This document shows, piece by piece, positions 1-12,006 of a stretch of DNA of 64,000 bases. Origin of the DNA: Wenzhouxiangellaceae bacterium (GTDB lineage: Bacteria; Pseudomonadota; Gammaproteobacteria; Xanthomonadales; Wenzhouxiangellaceae). Both the position numbers and the translations under genes were made by a program. Each line of letters begins with the position of its first letter. Position 1 is the stretch's first letter. The DNA lies in contig JANQPN010000032.1 in the NCBI GenBank assembly GCA_028289455.1, forward strand, positions 123,225 through 187,224, in the 5' to 3' direction. The notes beneath the pieces were generated by a model that ran no database searches, had not been told where the DNA came from, and saw only the letters and a program-made list of their open reading frames with translations.

Positions 1-1301
1 ATATCCGGCTCACTCAACAAAGCAGTAGCGTTGGCAAATGTACCCAATACGATAATGCGATCACCTTCATCAGCATCAGTCCTGGCCTGCTGTAATGCCT
101 GCATGACAGATTGTACCGTTGTCGATGACGCCTGCGCACCTTTTGCGACCAATTTCTGCAATTCTTCCGCTTTCAATCCGCGTGGTCCCTCAGTGGACGC
201 CAGGTACCAGTGATCAATCAGCTTGTCCAAAGCCGCCGCGACTCCGATGACATCCTTATCCGCCAACATTGCCAACACAGCGAAAGTCCGCTGTGATCCG
301 TTGGTGCTGTTGTGCAGTTGTATCGCCAGCGCTTTAGCTGCCTGTGGATTGTGGGCAATATCCAGATAAACTGCCGGAGACTCCTCCAGCTGCTGCATCC
401 TGGCCGGTGGGCTTTGCAACCACTGACCGCTGTTAATCACTGCATTACTCACATCAGGCAAGCCGGTATCCGGTAACGTTATAACCGCCAATGCCGTGGC
501 CGCATTATTACGCTGGTGCTGTGCCAGCCATGAAATCCCCTGCACCGGCAGCACTGATGAAATCCAGTCGCTGACAAAACCGCCACCTGACCTGGCAAAC
601 TGGAAGTGCTCCAGATAACGATATAGCAGGGCCCTGCAACTCGCTGCCTGCTCGGCTATCACCACCGGCGGATCGGGATCCCCACAGATCAGTGGTCGGC
701 CAGCACGCATAATCCCTGATTTTTCATAGGCAATGCTGCTGCGATCCGGTCCCAGCCAATCGGTATGATCTATGCCAATACTGGTGATGACAGCCACATC
801 CGGATCAATACAGTTGACCGCATCCAGCCGTCCTCCCAGCCCCACTTCCAGAATAGCCACCGGCGGACGGTGCCGGGCCAGCAATACCAGCGCTGCTAAT
901 GTGCCGAATTCAAAATACGTCAGATCGGTTGATTCTCTGGCCTGATCCACCTGCTCAAACGCACTCACCAGCTGCTCATCGCTGACTGGAACTGAATTGA
1001 TCCGGATGCGTTCGTTATAGCGGAGAATATGCGGTGATGTGTAGGCCAGTGTATCGATACCCTGCAGACCATAGGCCGCTTCCAGGAAAGCCACTACAGA
1101 CCCTTTGCCGTTGGTCCCTGCGACGGTAATAATCCTGCTGTGCGACAGGTCCAGCGCAAGCTTTGCCAGCACCTGCCGAATTCGATCCAAACCAAGTTCG
1201 ATACGCTCCGGCTGCATCGCTTCCAATCGCCGCAACCATGCGGACAACCGGGTCTGAATACTTTTGCTGTTCAGGTATAAATCAGCTGTCGGCTGTGACA
1301 T
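1..1301 (-). CDS. folC: Bifunctional folylpolyglutamate synthase/dihydrofolate synthase FolC (C-terminus outside window)
   Basis: Reverse-strand reading from ATG at 1301 gives ...[43 protein letters not shown]...[13 protein letters not shown]..., the Mur-ligase-type GTNGKGS P-loop of FolC. The ORF track misses it because the stop is outside the window. Start overlaps the end of accD. Confidence 0.93.
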   Translation of the reverse strand, partial: MSQPTADLYLNSKSIQTRLSAWLRRLEAMQPERIELGLDRIRQVLAKLALDLSHSRIITVAGTNGKGSVVAFLEAAYGLQGIDTLAYTSPHILRYNERIRINSVPVSDEQLVSAFEQVDQARESTDLTYFEFGTLAALVLLARHRPPVAILEVGLGGRLDAVNCIDPDVAVITSIGIDHTDWLGPDRSSIAYEKSGIMRAGRPLICGDPDPPVVIAEQAASCRALLYRYLEHFQFARSGGGFVSDWISSVLPVQGISWLAQHQRNNAATALAVITLPDTGLPDVSNAVINSGQWLQSPPARMQQLEESPAVYLDIAHNPQAAKALAIQLHNSTNGSQRTFAVLAMLADKDVIGVAAALDKLIDHWYLASTEGPRGLKAEELQKLVAKGAQASSTTVQSVMQALQQARTDADEGDRIIVLGTFANATALLSEPD

Positions 1302-2160
1302 CGGCCGGCTGACGTGATAACAGCATATTCAACAGCACGGCGATTCGCTCACGCATTTCGCGCCGGTCAACAATCATATCGATGGCGCCTTTATCCAGTA
1401 AAAATTCACTGCGCTGAAACCCTTCAGGCAACTGCTCGCGTACGGTTTGCTCGATAACCCTGGGGCCGGCAAAACCGATCAGCGCCTTAGGTTCGGCAAT
1501 GTTGATATCTCCCAGCATTGCCAGACTGGCGGTAACCCCGCCGGTGGTTGGATGTGTCAGTACGGAAATATACGGCAGTCCGGCTTCCGCCATACGCGCC
1601 AGACCTGCACTGGTCTTAGCCATCTGCATCAGGGACAGCAGTCCTTCCTGCATACGTGCGCCGCCACTGGCGGAAAAGCATACCAGCGGCGCATTGTGTT
1701 TAAGGCAGTTATTGATGGCCACCAGAAACTTCTCGCCAACCACCGAACCCATTGAGCCACCCATAAACCGGAATTCAAACGCACAGGCCACCACCGGACG
1801 CTCCTGTAGCGTGCCGCGCATGGCAACCAGTGCATCTCTTTCCCCCACATTCTTTTGCGCAACGGTAATACGGTCTTTGTAGCGTTTACTGTCCTTGAAG
1901 CGCAACACATCCAGCGGTCCCAGGTCACCGGCGAGCTCTTCGCGACCCTGCTCATCCAGAAACGACTCCAGCCGCTCGCGCGCACCCAGCCTGCCATGAT
2001 GACCGCATTTCGGGCATACCCCGAGGTTACGTGCAAGTTCAGGCTGGTATAACACCGCTTCGCAGGCACTACATTTGGTCCAGACACCATCAGGAACCCG
2101 GCGTTTGTTAGTTGCATCGGTACGGATACGTCCGTGCATTAATCTTTGAAACCAACTCAT
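1282..2160 (-). CDS. accD: Acetyl-CoA carboxylase carboxyltransferase subunit beta
   Basis: C4 zinc finger CSAC...CPKCG at N-terminus, then the carboxyltransferase core ([32 protein letters not shown]). Confidence 0.97.
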   Translation of the reverse strand: MSWFQRLMHGRIRTDATNKRRVPDGVWTKCSACEAVLYQPELARNLGVCPKCGHHGRLGARERLESFLDEQGREELAGDLGPLDVLRFKDSKRYKDRITVAQKNVGERDALVAMRGTLQERPVVACAFEFRFMGGSMGSVVGEKFLVAINNCLKHNAPLVCFSASGGARMQEGLLSLMQMAKTSAGLARMAEAGLPYISVLTHPTTGGVTASLAMLGDINIAEPKALIGFAGPRVIEQTVREQLPEGFQRSEFLLDKGAIDMIVDRREMRERIAVLLNMLLSRQPADVTADS

Positions 2161-2169
2161 ATGCTTATT

Positions 2170-2991
2170 TTAGCCTGTAGCAGCCGGCGCGTCAGCCTGT
2201 CGTCCATCCAGCGCCAGTCGGATGGGTTTGATAAATTCATGCACAGCCTGTTGGGTATCATCAGCCTGTGCCAGGCAACTCACCAGCGCACTGCCGATCA
2301 CAACTGCATCGGCGTGTCCTGCCACAGTCAGTGCATCCTCGGCTGATTTGATCCCAAAGCCCACTGCTATGGGCAGGTCAGTGTGCTGCCTAAGTGCAGC
2401 TACCGGACCGGCAAGTGCCGACTCATCCAGGCTGGAGGAGCCGGTCACACCTTTCAGTGAAACGTAATACACAAATCCTGAAGCCTGCCGGCAGATGCGT
2501 TGCTGACGCTCTTCCGTTGACGTAGGCGCCACCAGAAATATCTGATCAATCTGCTGCCGCTGCAAATCCTCACGAATACCGGAGGCCTCCTCCGGCGGAC
2601 AGTCAACCAGTAATACACCATCAACACCGGCAACGGCCGCATCCTTCGCAAAGGCTGCATGACCATATCGTTCCAATGGATTCAAGTACCCCATCAGCAC
2701 AATTGGCGTTACCTGATCGACCGCCCGGAATTGCTTAACCAGTTCCAGTACGCCAGCCAGCGTCATACCAGCCTCTAATGCCCGTTCACAGGCTTTTTGA
2801 ATGACCGGCCCGTCAGCCATAGGGTCTGAAAACGGCATGCCCAACTCAATAATGTCGGCACCGGACTCAACCAGTGCCAGCATGGCTGAAAGTGTTTTTT
2901 GCGCACCACCGTCACCAGCGGTTATATAAGGTATCAATGCAGTCCGCTGCCTTGATGAGCAGCCGGCGAAGCAATCGGCGATACGGCTCAT
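2170..2991 (-). CDS. trpA: Tryptophan synthase alpha subunit
   Basis: [11 protein letters not shown]..., [27 protein letters not shown]; adjacent to trpB. Confidence 0.97.
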   Translation of the reverse strand: MSRIADCFAGCSSRQRTALIPYITAGDGGAQKTLSAMLALVESGADIIELGMPFSDPMADGPVIQKACERALEAGMTLAGVLELVKQFRAVDQVTPIVLMGYLNPLERYGHAAFAKDAAVAGVDGVLLVDCPPEEASGIREDLQRQQIDQIFLVAPTSTEERQQRICRQASGFVYYVSLKGVTGSSSLDESALAGPVAALRQHTDLPIAVGFGIKSAEDALTVAGHADAVVIGSALVSCLAQADDTQQAVHEFIKPIRLALDGRQADAPAATG

Positions 2992-4241
2992 ATTTCAATT
3001 CCCTCGATACCGGCTACGGTATGCACATCTTTATCTCCACGCCCGGATAAGTTGACCAGCACTACCTGATCGGGCGACATACCGGCAGCCAGCTTGGTTG
3101 CATAGGCAATTGCATGTGCGCTTTCCAGCGCCGGCAGAATACCTTCCAACCGGGTCAGCTGATGGAAAGCCTGCAGCGTTTCTTCATCGGTAACACTGAC
3201 ATACTCCGCCCGACCGGAATCTTTTAACCAGGAATGCTCTGGCCCCACACCTGGGTAATCCAGGCCGGCAGACACTGAGTGGGTTTCACGAATCTGTCCG
3301 GCATCATCATCCAGCAGATATGTGCGGCTGCCGTGCAATACGCCGGGGCGTCCACCACCCAGGCTGGCGGCATGCTGGTCGCCATCCACACCTTTTCCAC
3401 CGGCTTCAACGCCGTAGATGGCTACCTGCTTATCGTTCAGGAATGGATAGAACAATCCCATTGCGTTGGAACCGCCACCCACACAGGCAACCAGTGCATC
3501 CGGTAATGTCTGGTATTGCTGATGCATCTGTTCACGTGCTTCCCGGCCGATGACTGAATTAAAATCACGCACCAGCATTGGGTACGGATGTGGTCCGGCA
3601 ACGGTACCGATCACGTAGAATGTGTCATCTACATTGGTTACCCAGTCGCGCAAAGCTTCATTCATGGCATCTTTGAGTGTTTGCGAGCCACTTTCCACCG
3701 GCCTCACTTCAGCACCCAGAAGACGCATACGAAATACATTTATGGCCTGCCGCTGAATATCAACCGCCCCCATATAAACCACGCATTCCAGCCCCAGACG
3801 GGCGGCAATGGTGGCCGTCGCCACTCCATGCTGTCCCGCACCGGTTTCGGCTATTACTCGCTTTTTACCCATAAACTCAGCCAGCAGCGCCTGTCCGACC
3901 GTGTTATTGATTTTGTGCGCACCGGTATGGTTCAGATCTTCACGCTTGAGAATAATACGCGCGCCACCTGCTTTTGCTGATAATCGTTTGGCTTCATACA
4001 GTGGCGAGGGCCGACCTATGTAGTCTTTAAGATCTTCTGCAAAGCGGCGCACAAATGCCGGATCCCTGCGCCATCGCAGATACCCGCGGCGCAATTCATC
4101 CAAAGACGCCATGAGTGTTTCTGACACATAACTGCCGCCAAACGCGCCAAAATGACCGCCATTATCCGGCTGATCACTCAGGTCTTCTCCAAACTGCCAG
4201 GCTTCAGGAATACTATCCAGCCTGCTGGTCGATTTCTGCAT
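2988..4241 (-). CDS. trpB: Tryptophan synthase beta subunit
   Basis: [27 protein letters not shown] (PLP lysine), [19 protein letters not shown]. Confidence 0.98.
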   Translation of the reverse strand: MQKSTSRLDSIPEAWQFGEDLSDQPDNGGHFGAFGGSYVSETLMASLDELRRGYLRWRRDPAFVRRFAEDLKDYIGRPSPLYEAKRLSAKAGGARIILKREDLNHTGAHKINNTVGQALLAEFMGKKRVIAETGAGQHGVATATIAARLGLECVVYMGAVDIQRQAINVFRMRLLGAEVRPVESGSQTLKDAMNEALRDWVTNVDDTFYVIGTVAGPHPYPMLVRDFNSVIGREAREQMHQQYQTLPDALVACVGGGSNAMGLFYPFLNDKQVAIYGVEAGGKGVDGDQHAASLGGGRPGVLHGSRTYLLDDDAGQIRETHSVSAGLDYPGVGPEHSWLKDSGRAEYVSVTDEETLQAFHQLTRLEGILPALESAHAIAYATKLAAGMSPDQVVLVNLSGRGDKDVHTVAGIEGIEI

Positions 4242-4881
4242 CTGCTCCTCTTACTTCATCTACAAAGCGCTGCATTGTGGCATGATCCTTAAGCCCGGGG
4301 GAGTTCTCTATTCCGGAAGATACATCCACTGCATAAGGCCTGACCTCACGGATGGCCCGCGCAACATTCTCCACATTCAAACCACCGGCCAGGTATATCG
4401 GCACTTCCGGTTCGGCCGGCACCTGCTGCCAGTCAAAAACCTTGCCCTGTCCGCCACGCTCACCATGCCGGTGAGCATCCAATACCAACGCAACTGGACC
4501 ATGCTGTCCAACACTGCGCCATCTGCCGATAAGCTTATCCAGGCCGACTTTCTCAATCGCAGCCTGGTCACCTGCCGCCAGTGCTTTGGTCCAGGGCAGC
4601 TGAAATTGATCACAAAACCCGGCGTTCTCCTGGCCATGAAACTGCAACTGGTCCAAATCAACCTGGTTTAAAACCTGATAGATATGGTCAGCTGCCTGAT
4701 TCATAAACAGCGCGGTGACCGTAACCGGGGCTAATTCAGCAATAATCTCCCGGGCCTGCGCCGTGCTCACCAGGCGCGGACCACCGGCAAATACCAGCCC
4801 GATTTCCTGTACGCCCAGGTGCACCGCGTAGGCGGCATCATCCGGCCGGGTCATGCCGCAAAATTTAATTCGTGTTGCCAT
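4213..4881 (-). CDS. trpF: Phosphoribosylanthranilate isomerase
   Basis: [13 protein letters not shown]-terminus, [25 protein letters not shown]. Confidence 0.96.
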   Translation of the reverse strand: MATRIKFCGMTRPDDAAYAVHLGVQEIGLVFAGGPRLVSTAQAREIIAELAPVTVTALFMNQAADHIYQVLNQVDLDQLQFHGQENAGFCDQFQLPWTKALAAGDQAAIEKVGLDKLIGRWRSVGQHGPVALVLDAHRHGERGGQGKVFDWQQVPAEPEVPIYLAGGLNVENVARAIREVRPYAVDVSSGIENSPGLKDHATMQRFVDEVRGADAEIDQQAG

Positions 4882-4907
4882 TAATAATGGATTTCACTTC
4901 AACTGTT

Positions 4908-5708
4908 TTACATCAACATGCTGCTGATCTGCCCACAGTCAGGCAAAACTGAGACATCAGGTATTCCAAAATGATCAGGGTAATCAGCATTCAGAAAGAA
5001 CAATCCTCCAGCAGGGGCTGTTACACCAGCCAGCTTGCGGTCTCTAGCCATCAGGACCTGCATCAGCCAGTCTTTATCACACTCTTCTTTGCCTATTCTG
5101 AGCAGGCTGCCGACCATATTTCTAACCATATGATAGAGAAAGGCATTTGCCCGCAGCTTCAATATCACCCATTCACTATGGCGCTCTACACTGATTGCCT
5201 GCAGTTCCCGAACGGCGGATTTTGCCTGGCATCCGCTCGCCCTGAAACTGCTGAAATTATGTTCACCCAGCAGACCTTGAGCTGCATCATGCATTTTTTC
5301 AGCATTCAGCGGGCGGTGACACCAGGCGCTATAATTACGTTCCAGTACAGGACGGGTGCTGCGATTGCATATCCGATAGGCATAACTGCGGGAGGTCGCA
5401 CTGAAACGGGCATGAAAATCTTCCGGCACCGGTTTTACCCAGGACACCGCTGCTGCTTCCGGTAAATTGGCATTTATCCCCAACACCCAGGAACGCTCGC
5501 TTCGCTGTGCAGTGCTGTCAAAATGCACTATTTGCGCGCAGGCGTGTACACCGGTATCAGTGCGCCCGGCAGCATACGCCTGACAGGGATGGTCAGCCAC
5601 ATGCGCCAGTGCATTTTCCAATACTTCCTGTACGGTCGGCGATTGCCGTTGACGCTGCCACCCATAGAAACTGCTGCCATCATATTCGATGGCCAGTGCG
5701 TAACGCAT
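4908..5708 (-). CDS. truA: tRNA pseudouridine(38-40) synthase
   Basis: AIEYDGSSFYGWQRQ, AAGRTDTGVHA catalytic motif, FLYHMVRNMVG. Confidence 0.97.
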   Translation of the reverse strand: MRYALAIEYDGSSFYGWQRQRQSPTVQEVLENALAHVADHPCQAYAAGRTDTGVHACAQIVHFDSTAQRSERSWVLGINANLPEAAAVSWVKPVPEDFHARFSATSRSYAYRICNRSTRPVLERNYSAWCHRPLNAEKMHDAAQGLLGEHNFSSFRASGCQAKSAVRELQAISVERHSEWVILKLRANAFLYHMVRNMVGSLLRIGKEECDKDWLMQVLMARDRKLAGVTAPAGGLFFLNADYPDHFGIPDVSVLPDCGQISSMLM

Positions 5709-5731
5709 GTTAGCCCGTCAGCTGACGTGCA

Positions 5732-8700
5732 TCAGTTGGATAACTGATCACGCATACTTTGAACTTCATCCCGCTGTTGCTCACTGCCTGCATCGCCGAT
5801 TTCATCCAGGATGGTCAACATGGCTTCCCGATCACCCATTGCCAGATAAGCGCGCGCCAAATCCAATTTGACATCGATGCTGTCATCACCGTAAAGCGAA
5901 GACTGCACCGGCTCATCTGCCGATTCAGGATTTTCTGGCGAAAGTTCATCACCACCCATACTGCCGGCAAACGGATCATCCAGCCCTGCTGCAGGTTCAA
6001 TCTCAACATCCGCTGAACTGTCTGCAGACGAGTTCTGTATTTCGCTGTCACTCGATTGTTCCGCAACCGGCTCAACTTCATCGACAGCTGCGGGGGAAAT
6101 ATCCTCTAACTGGAGGTCATCAGTCAGACTGTCATCCAGCTCAAGGTCTTCCAACTGATCATCCAGTTGATCATCATTTTCACTGCTATCAAAAGGCGGC
6201 AGCTCATTTTCCCCGGCACTTTCCGGCTGTTCATTTGCCTCACGCCGTTGTGACCAGGCGCGGTCACTGTCATTGGGCACCAGCAATGAATCCCGCAGCT
6301 GAGACTGCTCAGTTGAGTCATCCTCTGCTAAATCACCAACGAGATCGTCATCCAGTTCCAGATCATCCAGCTGCAGATCCTGATCTTCATCAAGTTCAAC
6401 ACTCTGTTGTTCTGCTTCTGCCTGCTGCTCATCACCATCGTTCAGCAATTCCTCAGGTTGAATCTCAAGTTCATCAGACAGATCATCACCAAGCACTTCA
6501 TCCAGCGCTGCTTCCAGGTCCTGGTCATCGTCCAGCTCTTCTTCAGCAAGTGTCAATACAATGTCTTCCTGCTGGTCTTCCAGCTGATGCTCATCATTTT
6601 CATATTCACTATCAGGCTGGTCATCTCCTGCTGCATCTTCAGCAGCAGTATCCTGATCAAACGCCGCAGCATCAGGCAGAGTAAACGGTTTCAACATGGT
6701 CTCACCGCTGTCCTCCTGACTCTGTTCATCTGAGAATTCCGTTTGATCATCAAAATCTGAGACAGGCTGGCTCGCTGCGTTATCATTCTGTCCACTGTCA
6801 GCTTCAGACTCTGAAGTCCAATCAATACCTTCAACAATCTCAGGCTTCAATTCTGGTTCATCAGCTCGTGTGAACGCAGATTCCGGCTCTTCATCTAAAT
6901 TTTCACTGCCAAAAACAGCCTCTGCGTCAAACGCTTCCGGCTGTTCGTCATCAATCTGTTCTGCCGGATCATCAACGGGTGATTCAATCTCATCTGATGC
7001 ATCGTCAGACTGCTGTTCCTGCACCGAGTCATCAGCTTCAGGCATGTCCTCCTGCGCCTCCGAATCCGCCTGCGATTGAGCTGCTTCTCGCTGCGCCTGC
7101 AGACTGGCTCTCCGCGAAGCACTCTGGGTAACCAGGCGATCCAGTAGTTCTGCAGAATCAGCCGGCGCTTTATCACGATTACCTCTCAGCAACAGCCATA
7201 AAATCAACGGCAGAGCGATAATCAGCACCAGCACGAACACAGATAATGTAAAACCTGTCTGGCCTTTCGGAAGCCATGGATAGGCCCGCTCCAGGTCCTG
7301 CCAGCCGGCACTTTCCCATATTGGCCATGACCAGCGTGGACCTGTAGTCCCAGCCGCCGATGAGTTTGCTGCTACCGGCCCGGCATTAGTGCTATTGCTG
7401 TCCGCAGCATTTTCAGCAGATGCATCATCAGTGAATGAAGTTCCCGGCTGAGTATTTGAATCAAAACCTTGAGAATCAGCAACCTGTGAATCAGTATCCT
7501 GTGCAAACAGATTATCGCTGGTCGGTTCATCATTGCTGTTGCTTAAATCATCAAGACTGTCACCTTCATCAAGACCGGCAATACTGCTGTCCTGCAAATC
7601 ACCGTCAGCAGACTGCCCTGGTTCTGTCAGCTCATCAGAAGCGGCTAATTCACCAGACTGGCGGTTGCGCTCATCTTCAAGCTGCTGCTGGATATCGGCC
7701 AGTGTGCTGTTACTTAATGAAATCTCTGCTTCGCGATCGCTTAGTGTCTGTTCCAGTTGACCGACCTGCTCACGCAAAGCTTCATTCTCGCGGCGGGTGG
7801 CCATCAGTTCTTCTTCCATTCGAGACAGCCGCAGCGCCAGTACATTGTCTCCGCCACCGCTGACCCCCAGTCTGACATCTTCACCGCCACGCAACAGCTC
7901 AAGCCTCGCGCCGCGTCCACTGGCCTGCCATTGACGATTCTGCTCTTCAATCAAGGCCAGCGCCTGTTCGGCGTCGGTCCGGGCCAAAGTATCCGTACTA
8001 GGCAGAGTCAGCGTTACACCGCTGCGCAGTGTGTTGACGTTGTCCGGGTCTTCCAATGCATTCGGGTTGGCCTGCTGCAATGCCAGCAATATCTGCTGCG
8101 GGGTAAAATCCACCTCACGAGAAATTCGTTCGGCGATGCTCCACAGCGTTTCACCTTCCCGCACCGGTCCATAACGGTTACCGTCCAGGTCAACACGGTT
8201 GTCACGCACCGTTGGATGTGGTGTCGTAACAGCTGGTTGAGGCGGTGTTTCACGAACCTGCTGTGCCTGCTCGGCACGTTGCTGCTGCCGATTGAATACC
8301 GCTCTTGAGCTGATATTTCGCGGCCGGTTACCGGATTGAGGGCGTGGATCCAGGAATAAAATGAACGGCTTGCTGCTGAGCTCCTGACCGGTTACCTGAA
8401 AATTCAGTAACACCTGCAGTACCGGCTCCCGTACCGCCTCCTGAGAACTCAGTGCCACAAATATTTCTTCTTCTTCTTTGACAAAACTGACTTGCAGAGT
8501 CAAACCATCAGGCAACAGGTTGATACCTGACCTGACCCATTCAGATACTGGTGCCAGGCTGACCAGTGCGCCCTGCATGTTTTCATCAGTGCCATCAACC
8601 ACACTGATACGTACATCCAGCGGCTGTCCCAGGAATGAGCGAATTGTTGGTGTGCCCAGATCGACCGCCCAGACTTGCTGTGACAGCAGTAAACCCAAAA

Positions 8701-8758
8701 CAAAGGTGCACAGCAATGTATACCAGCGGTCAGGTTTGTTCGGAAAAATTGATTTCAT
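5732..8758 (-). CDS. fimV: FimV/HubP-like polar peptidoglycan-binding protein
   Basis: Signal peptide; FimV N-terminal domain (LGTPTIRSFLGQPLDVRI); LysM (YGPVREGETLWSIAERI); one TM; long Asp/Glu/Gln-rich region; C-terminal FimV motif (VKLDLARAYLAMGDREAMLTILDEI). Gene order fimV-truA-trpF also fits. Confidence 0.92.
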   Translation of the reverse strand: MKSIFPNKPDRWYTLLCTFVLGLLLSQQVWAVDLGTPTIRSFLGQPLDVRISVVDGTDENMQGALVSLAPVSEWVRSGINLLPDGLTLQVSFVKEEEEIFVALSSQEAVREPVLQVLLNFQVTGQELSSKPFILFLDPRPQSGNRPRNISSRAVFNRQQQRAEQAQQVRETPPQPAVTTPHPTVRDNRVDLDGNRYGPVREGETLWSIAERISREVDFTPQQILLALQQANPNALEDPDNVNTLRSGVTLTLPSTDTLARTDAEQALALIEEQNRQWQASGRGARLELLRGGEDVRLGVSGGGDNVLALRLSRMEEELMATRRENEALREQVGQLEQTLSDREAEISLSNSTLADIQQQLEDERNRQSGELAASDELTEPGQSADGDLQDSSIAGLDEGDSLDDLSNSNDEPTSDNLFAQDTDSQVADSQGFDSNTQPGTSFTDDASAENAADSNSTNAGPVAANSSAAGTTGPRWSWPIWESAGWQDLERAYPWLPKGQTGFTLSVFVLVLIIALPLILWLLLRGNRDKAPADSAELLDRLVTQSASRRASLQAQREAAQSQADSEAQEDMPEADDSVQEQQSDDASDEIESPVDDPAEQIDDEQPEAFDAEAVFGSENLDEEPESAFTRADEPELKPEIVEGIDWTSESEADSGQNDNAASQPVSDFDDQTEFSDEQSQEDSGETMLKPFTLPDAAAFDQDTAAEDAAGDDQPDSEYENDEHQLEDQQEDIVLTLAEEELDDDQDLEAALDEVLGDDLSDELEIQPEELLNDGDEQQAEAEQQSVELDEDQDLQLDDLELDDDLVGDLAEDDSTEQSQLRDSLLVPNDSDRAWSQRREANEQPESAGENELPPFDSSENDDQLDDQLEDLELDDSLTDDLQLEDISPAAVDEVEPVAEQSSDSEIQNSSADSSADVEIEPAAGLDDPFAGSMGGDELSPENPESADEPVQSSLYGDDSIDVKLDLARAYLAMGDREAMLTILDEIGDAGSEQQRDEVQSMRDQLSN

Positions 8759-8790
8759 GAATTATTCTCTGAATCCGGTCAGTGTAACTA

Positions 8791-9870
8791 TCAGGCGGCT
8801 GCATCAACCGATGCTGCCGGTCCGGCTATGCATTTACCCCGTAGCAGCAGTTGCTCAGCAATCTGCACTGCATTCAATGCTGCCCCTTTACGAATATTAT
8901 CTGCTACCACCCATAAATTCAGTCCATTGGGATGGCTTAGGTCTTTTCTCAAGCGGCTGACAAATACTTCGTCCTTGCCGGCCGAATGAGTAACCGGGGT
9001 GGGCCACTCATTTTCTGCCTGGATAAAACTGACCCCTTCGGTCTGGTCAATTTCCCTGGCAGCCTGCTGCAGGTCGATCGGTGACCGGGTCTCAATATGC
9101 AGCGCCATCGCATGCCCGAAAAATACCGGTACGCGGACGCAGGTCGCGTTAACGTTAATCTGCTGGTCAGCAAATATTTTACGGGTTTCCCACAGCATCT
9201 TCATTTCTTCCCGGGTATAACCGTTTTCCTGAAGTGCATCGATATGCGGTTGTACATTAAAGGCCATTACCTCTTCCGGCTGTACCTCATCCAAAGGTTT
9301 AAATGACAGCCGGCTGGCAGTCTGGGTGGCCAGCGATTCCAACTGACTGTGGCCGGCTCCCGATACCGACTGGTAAGTCGCTACATTAATCCGGCTGATG
9401 CCGACCAGATTTTGAATACCCTGCAGCGCTACTACCATTTGAATGGTTGAACAATTGGGGTTGGCGATAATCGCACCACGACCGGGGGTAATCTGATCAA
9501 GCAAATCTGCATTGATCTCAGGCACCACCAGCGGGATATCATCCTGATAGCGGAAACACGATGAGTTATCGATCACGATACAACCGGCTTCAGCAGCACG
9601 AGGCCCATACTCTCTGGCAATACTGCCTCCGGCGGAGAAAAGTGCAATATCAGTCTGTGAGAAATCAAAGCCGGCCAAATCATCCACTGCAAGACTGCGC
9701 TGACCATAATCAACCAAACGCCCAACAGAACGCTCACTGGCCAGCGCGTGTACTGTCTCTGCCGGAAATTTCCGCTCGGCCAGAATATCAAGCATGGTTT
9801 CGCCTACCACACCGGTAGCGCCTACCACTGCTATGTTAAGGCCGTGTTGTTCCTGCGACACTTCGCTCAT
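8791..9870 (-). CDS. asd: Aspartate-semialdehyde dehydrogenase
   Basis: NIAVVGATGVVGETML, SAGGS, IANPNCSTIQMVVAL active-site Cys, SGAG. Confidence 0.96.
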   Translation of the reverse strand: MSEVSQEQHGLNIAVVGATGVVGETMLDILAERKFPAETVHALASERSVGRLVDYGQRSLAVDDLAGFDFSQTDIALFSAGGSIAREYGPRAAEAGCIVIDNSSCFRYQDDIPLVVPEINADLLDQITPGRGAIIANPNCSTIQMVVALQGIQNLVGISRINVATYQSVSGAGHSQLESLATQTASRLSFKPLDEVQPEEVMAFNVQPHIDALQENGYTREEMKMLWETRKIFADQQINVNATCVRVPVFFGHAMALHIETRSPIDLQQAAREIDQTEGVSFIQAENEWPTPVTHSAGKDEVFVSRLRKDLSHPNGLNLWVVADNIRKGAALNAVQIAEQLLLRGKCIAGPAASVDAAA

Positions 9871-9935
9871 CTCAAAACTTCCGTATTCAATACGCCATCA
9901 GACAGATAAGATTTATGTTGAACTTCCTACACTAT

Positions 9936-11030
9936 CTATTTGATTACAGGCGAGATTATACCAACATCACCGCATTGCGCACGTTGTCGCAAATAATGAT
10001 CCATCAAAACCAGGGCCAGCATGGCTTCCACTATTGGTGTTGCCCGGATTCCAACACACGGATCATGTCTGCCCGTGGTTACAATTTCCACAGAATTGCC
10101 TTCCGCATCAATGGTTTGCCCTGGCAACCGCAAACTGGAAGTCGGTTTGAACGCAACACTGGCATGCACCGTCTGCCCACTACTGATGCCACCCAGCACT
10201 CCGCCCGCATGGTTGCTCAAAAATCCTTCAGGTGTGATTTCATCACGATGTACAGTTCCGGGTTGGCTGACTGAATCAAAACCCGCGCCGATTTCCACAC
10301 CTTTTACTGCATTGATGCTCATCATAGCGGTGGCAATATCCGCGTCCAGTTTGCCGTATACAGGCTCGCCAAGACCGGCAGGCACATTGGTTGCATTCAC
10401 GTTAACCCGCGCCCCTACCGAATCACCACTTTTGCGCAGATTGTCCATATACTGCTCCAGCGCTTCCACTTTATCCGGGTCAGGGCAGAAAAACGGATTG
10501 TCGTCCACTATAGATAGATCACATTTCACATCATCAGTGCGTAATGGACCCAGCTGTGCCAGCCAGCCACGAATTTCTATGTTCAGCCTGTCACGCAGAT
10601 AACGCCGCGCAATTGCACCGGCTGCCACCCGCATGGTGGTTTCACGGGCTGATGACCGCCCGCCACCGCGGTAATCACGAATTCCATATTTTTTATGGTA
10701 GGTCCAGTCTGCATGTCCCGGTCGAAATTGACTGGCAATCTTGCTGTAATCCTTACTGCGTGCGTCGGTATTGCGCACCAGCAAAGCAATCGGCGTGCCG
10801 GTACTGACGCCTTCAAACACACCGGACAGAATCTCAACCGCGTCTTCTTCTTTACGCTGCGAAGTGTGCCGCGAACGGCCGGTGGCACGGCGGGTTAACT
10901 CCGCCTCGATTTCGTCGGCAATTATTGGCACGCCCGGGGGACAACCGTCAATGACACAGCCGATGGCCGGCCCGTGGCTTTCTCCAAAGGTGGTCACCGA
11001 AAACAATTTACCGAAAGTATTGCTACCCAT
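9936..11030 (-). CDS. aroC: Chorismate synthase
   Basis: [57 protein letters not shown]. Confidence 0.98.
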   Translation of the reverse strand: MGSNTFGKLFSVTTFGESHGPAIGCVIDGCPPGVPIIADEIEAELTRRATGRSRHTSQRKEEDAVEILSGVFEGVSTGTPIALLVRNTDARSKDYSKIASQFRPGHADWTYHKKYGIRDYRGGGRSSARETTMRVAAGAIARRYLRDRLNIEIRGWLAQLGPLRTDDVKCDLSIVDDNPFFCPDPDKVEALEQYMDNLRKSGDSVGARVNVNATNVPAGLGEPVYGKLDADIATAMMSINAVKGVEIGAGFDSVSQPGTVHRDEITPEGFLSNHAGGVLGGISSGQTVHASVAFKPTSSLRLPGQTIDAEGNSVEIVTTGRHDPCVGIRATPIVEAMLALVLMDHYLRQRAQCGDVGIISPVIK

Positions 11031-11943
11031 TATCCTTCCTGTGCTGGCACCAGCGTGTTATATCATGTTCATGCGCCTCTAATAATCCCCTGTCGGCAAT
11101 CAGGACGCCTTCACCACCCCGCTCAAAATCCGGCCAGATGAATGGAATCATCGGCAGTTGATTCTGTAATTCTGCGGCACTTTCGCCAATCTCCAGCAGC
11201 AAATGACCGCCCGGCTGCAAATGGCGGGATGCTCCCATCAGAATTCTGGCAGCATGATCCAGGCCGTCAGCGCCGCTGTACAACCCCAGATCCGGTTCCG
11301 CCAGGTATTCCGGGGCTAATGTCTCCCGTCGGGCATCCGGCACATAGGGCGGATTGCTGATGATTAAATCAAAGCATTCCTGCTGCAAACCTGCATACAC
11401 ATCAGACTCCAGCCACCGGCAGCGCTCGCCCAAACCAAGCTGATCGGCATTGCGGGCGGCCAGTGCCAGTGCATCAAGAGAAACATCGCTGCCGGTTACA
11501 TTGCAGCCCGGCAGGAAATTTGCGCAGGCTATCGCTATGCAGCCGCTGCCGGTTCCCAAATCAAGCACACTGCCAATAGCGGCAGCATTCAGCCATGGTG
11601 CGAACTTGTTCTGGATTAACTCCGCCAGCGGCGATCGCGGCACCAGTACATCACTGCTGACCAGAAACGGTAATCCGGCAAACCAGGTTGACCCGGTTAA
11701 ATAGGCTGCCGGTCTGCGTGAATCAATCCGCTGGGCAACCAGTTCATTTACCTGCTGCTGCTGGCCGGCATCCAGATACACGTCAGGTAGCGCATCATGA
11801 ACAGATAATTCCAGCGCATGGCACAACAGCCAGAAGGCCTCATCCGTGACATTATCTGTGCCATGCCCACAATACACGCCGCCAGCTTCCAGTTGGGCTG
11901 CAGCCAGTCGTAATATTTCGGTAATATGGCGATCAGTATTCAA
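11023..11943 (-). CDS. prmB: 50S ribosomal protein L3 N(5)-glutamine methyltransferase
   Basis: [17 protein letters not shown] motif and [11 protein letters not shown]; upstream of aroC as commonly seen. Confidence 0.93.
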   Translation of the reverse strand: MNTDRHITEILRLAAAQLEAGGVYCGHGTDNVTDEAFWLLCHALELSVHDALPDVYLDAGQQQQVNELVAQRIDSRRPAAYLTGSTWFAGLPFLVSSDVLVPRSPLAELIQNKFAPWLNAAAIGSVLDLGTGSGCIAIACANFLPGCNVTGSDVSLDALALAARNADQLGLGERCRWLESDVYAGLQQECFDLIISNPPYVPDARRETLAPEYLAEPDLGLYSGADGLDHAARILMGASRHLQPGGHLLLEIGESAAELQNQLPMIPFIWPDFERGGEGVLIADRGLLEAHEHDITRWCQHRKDNG

Positions 11944-12006
11944 AAACAGACCTGAGCGTAAGGCAACCCGTGATTATACCGGCATGCTATGCCGAAGTAG
12001 AACCTA

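Noticed and set aside
1447-1882. Antisense ORFs over accD (and the many similar ORFs antisense to trpB, aroC, ftsK, serS and others)
   Set aside because: They overlap strongly supported genes and have no recognisable domain, start context or conservation argument.
6235-6733. His/Gln/Pro- and Ile/Leu-rich ORFs antisense to fimV
   Set aside because: Antisense by-products of the Asp/Glu/Gln-rich codons of fimV; no family resemblance or independent signals.
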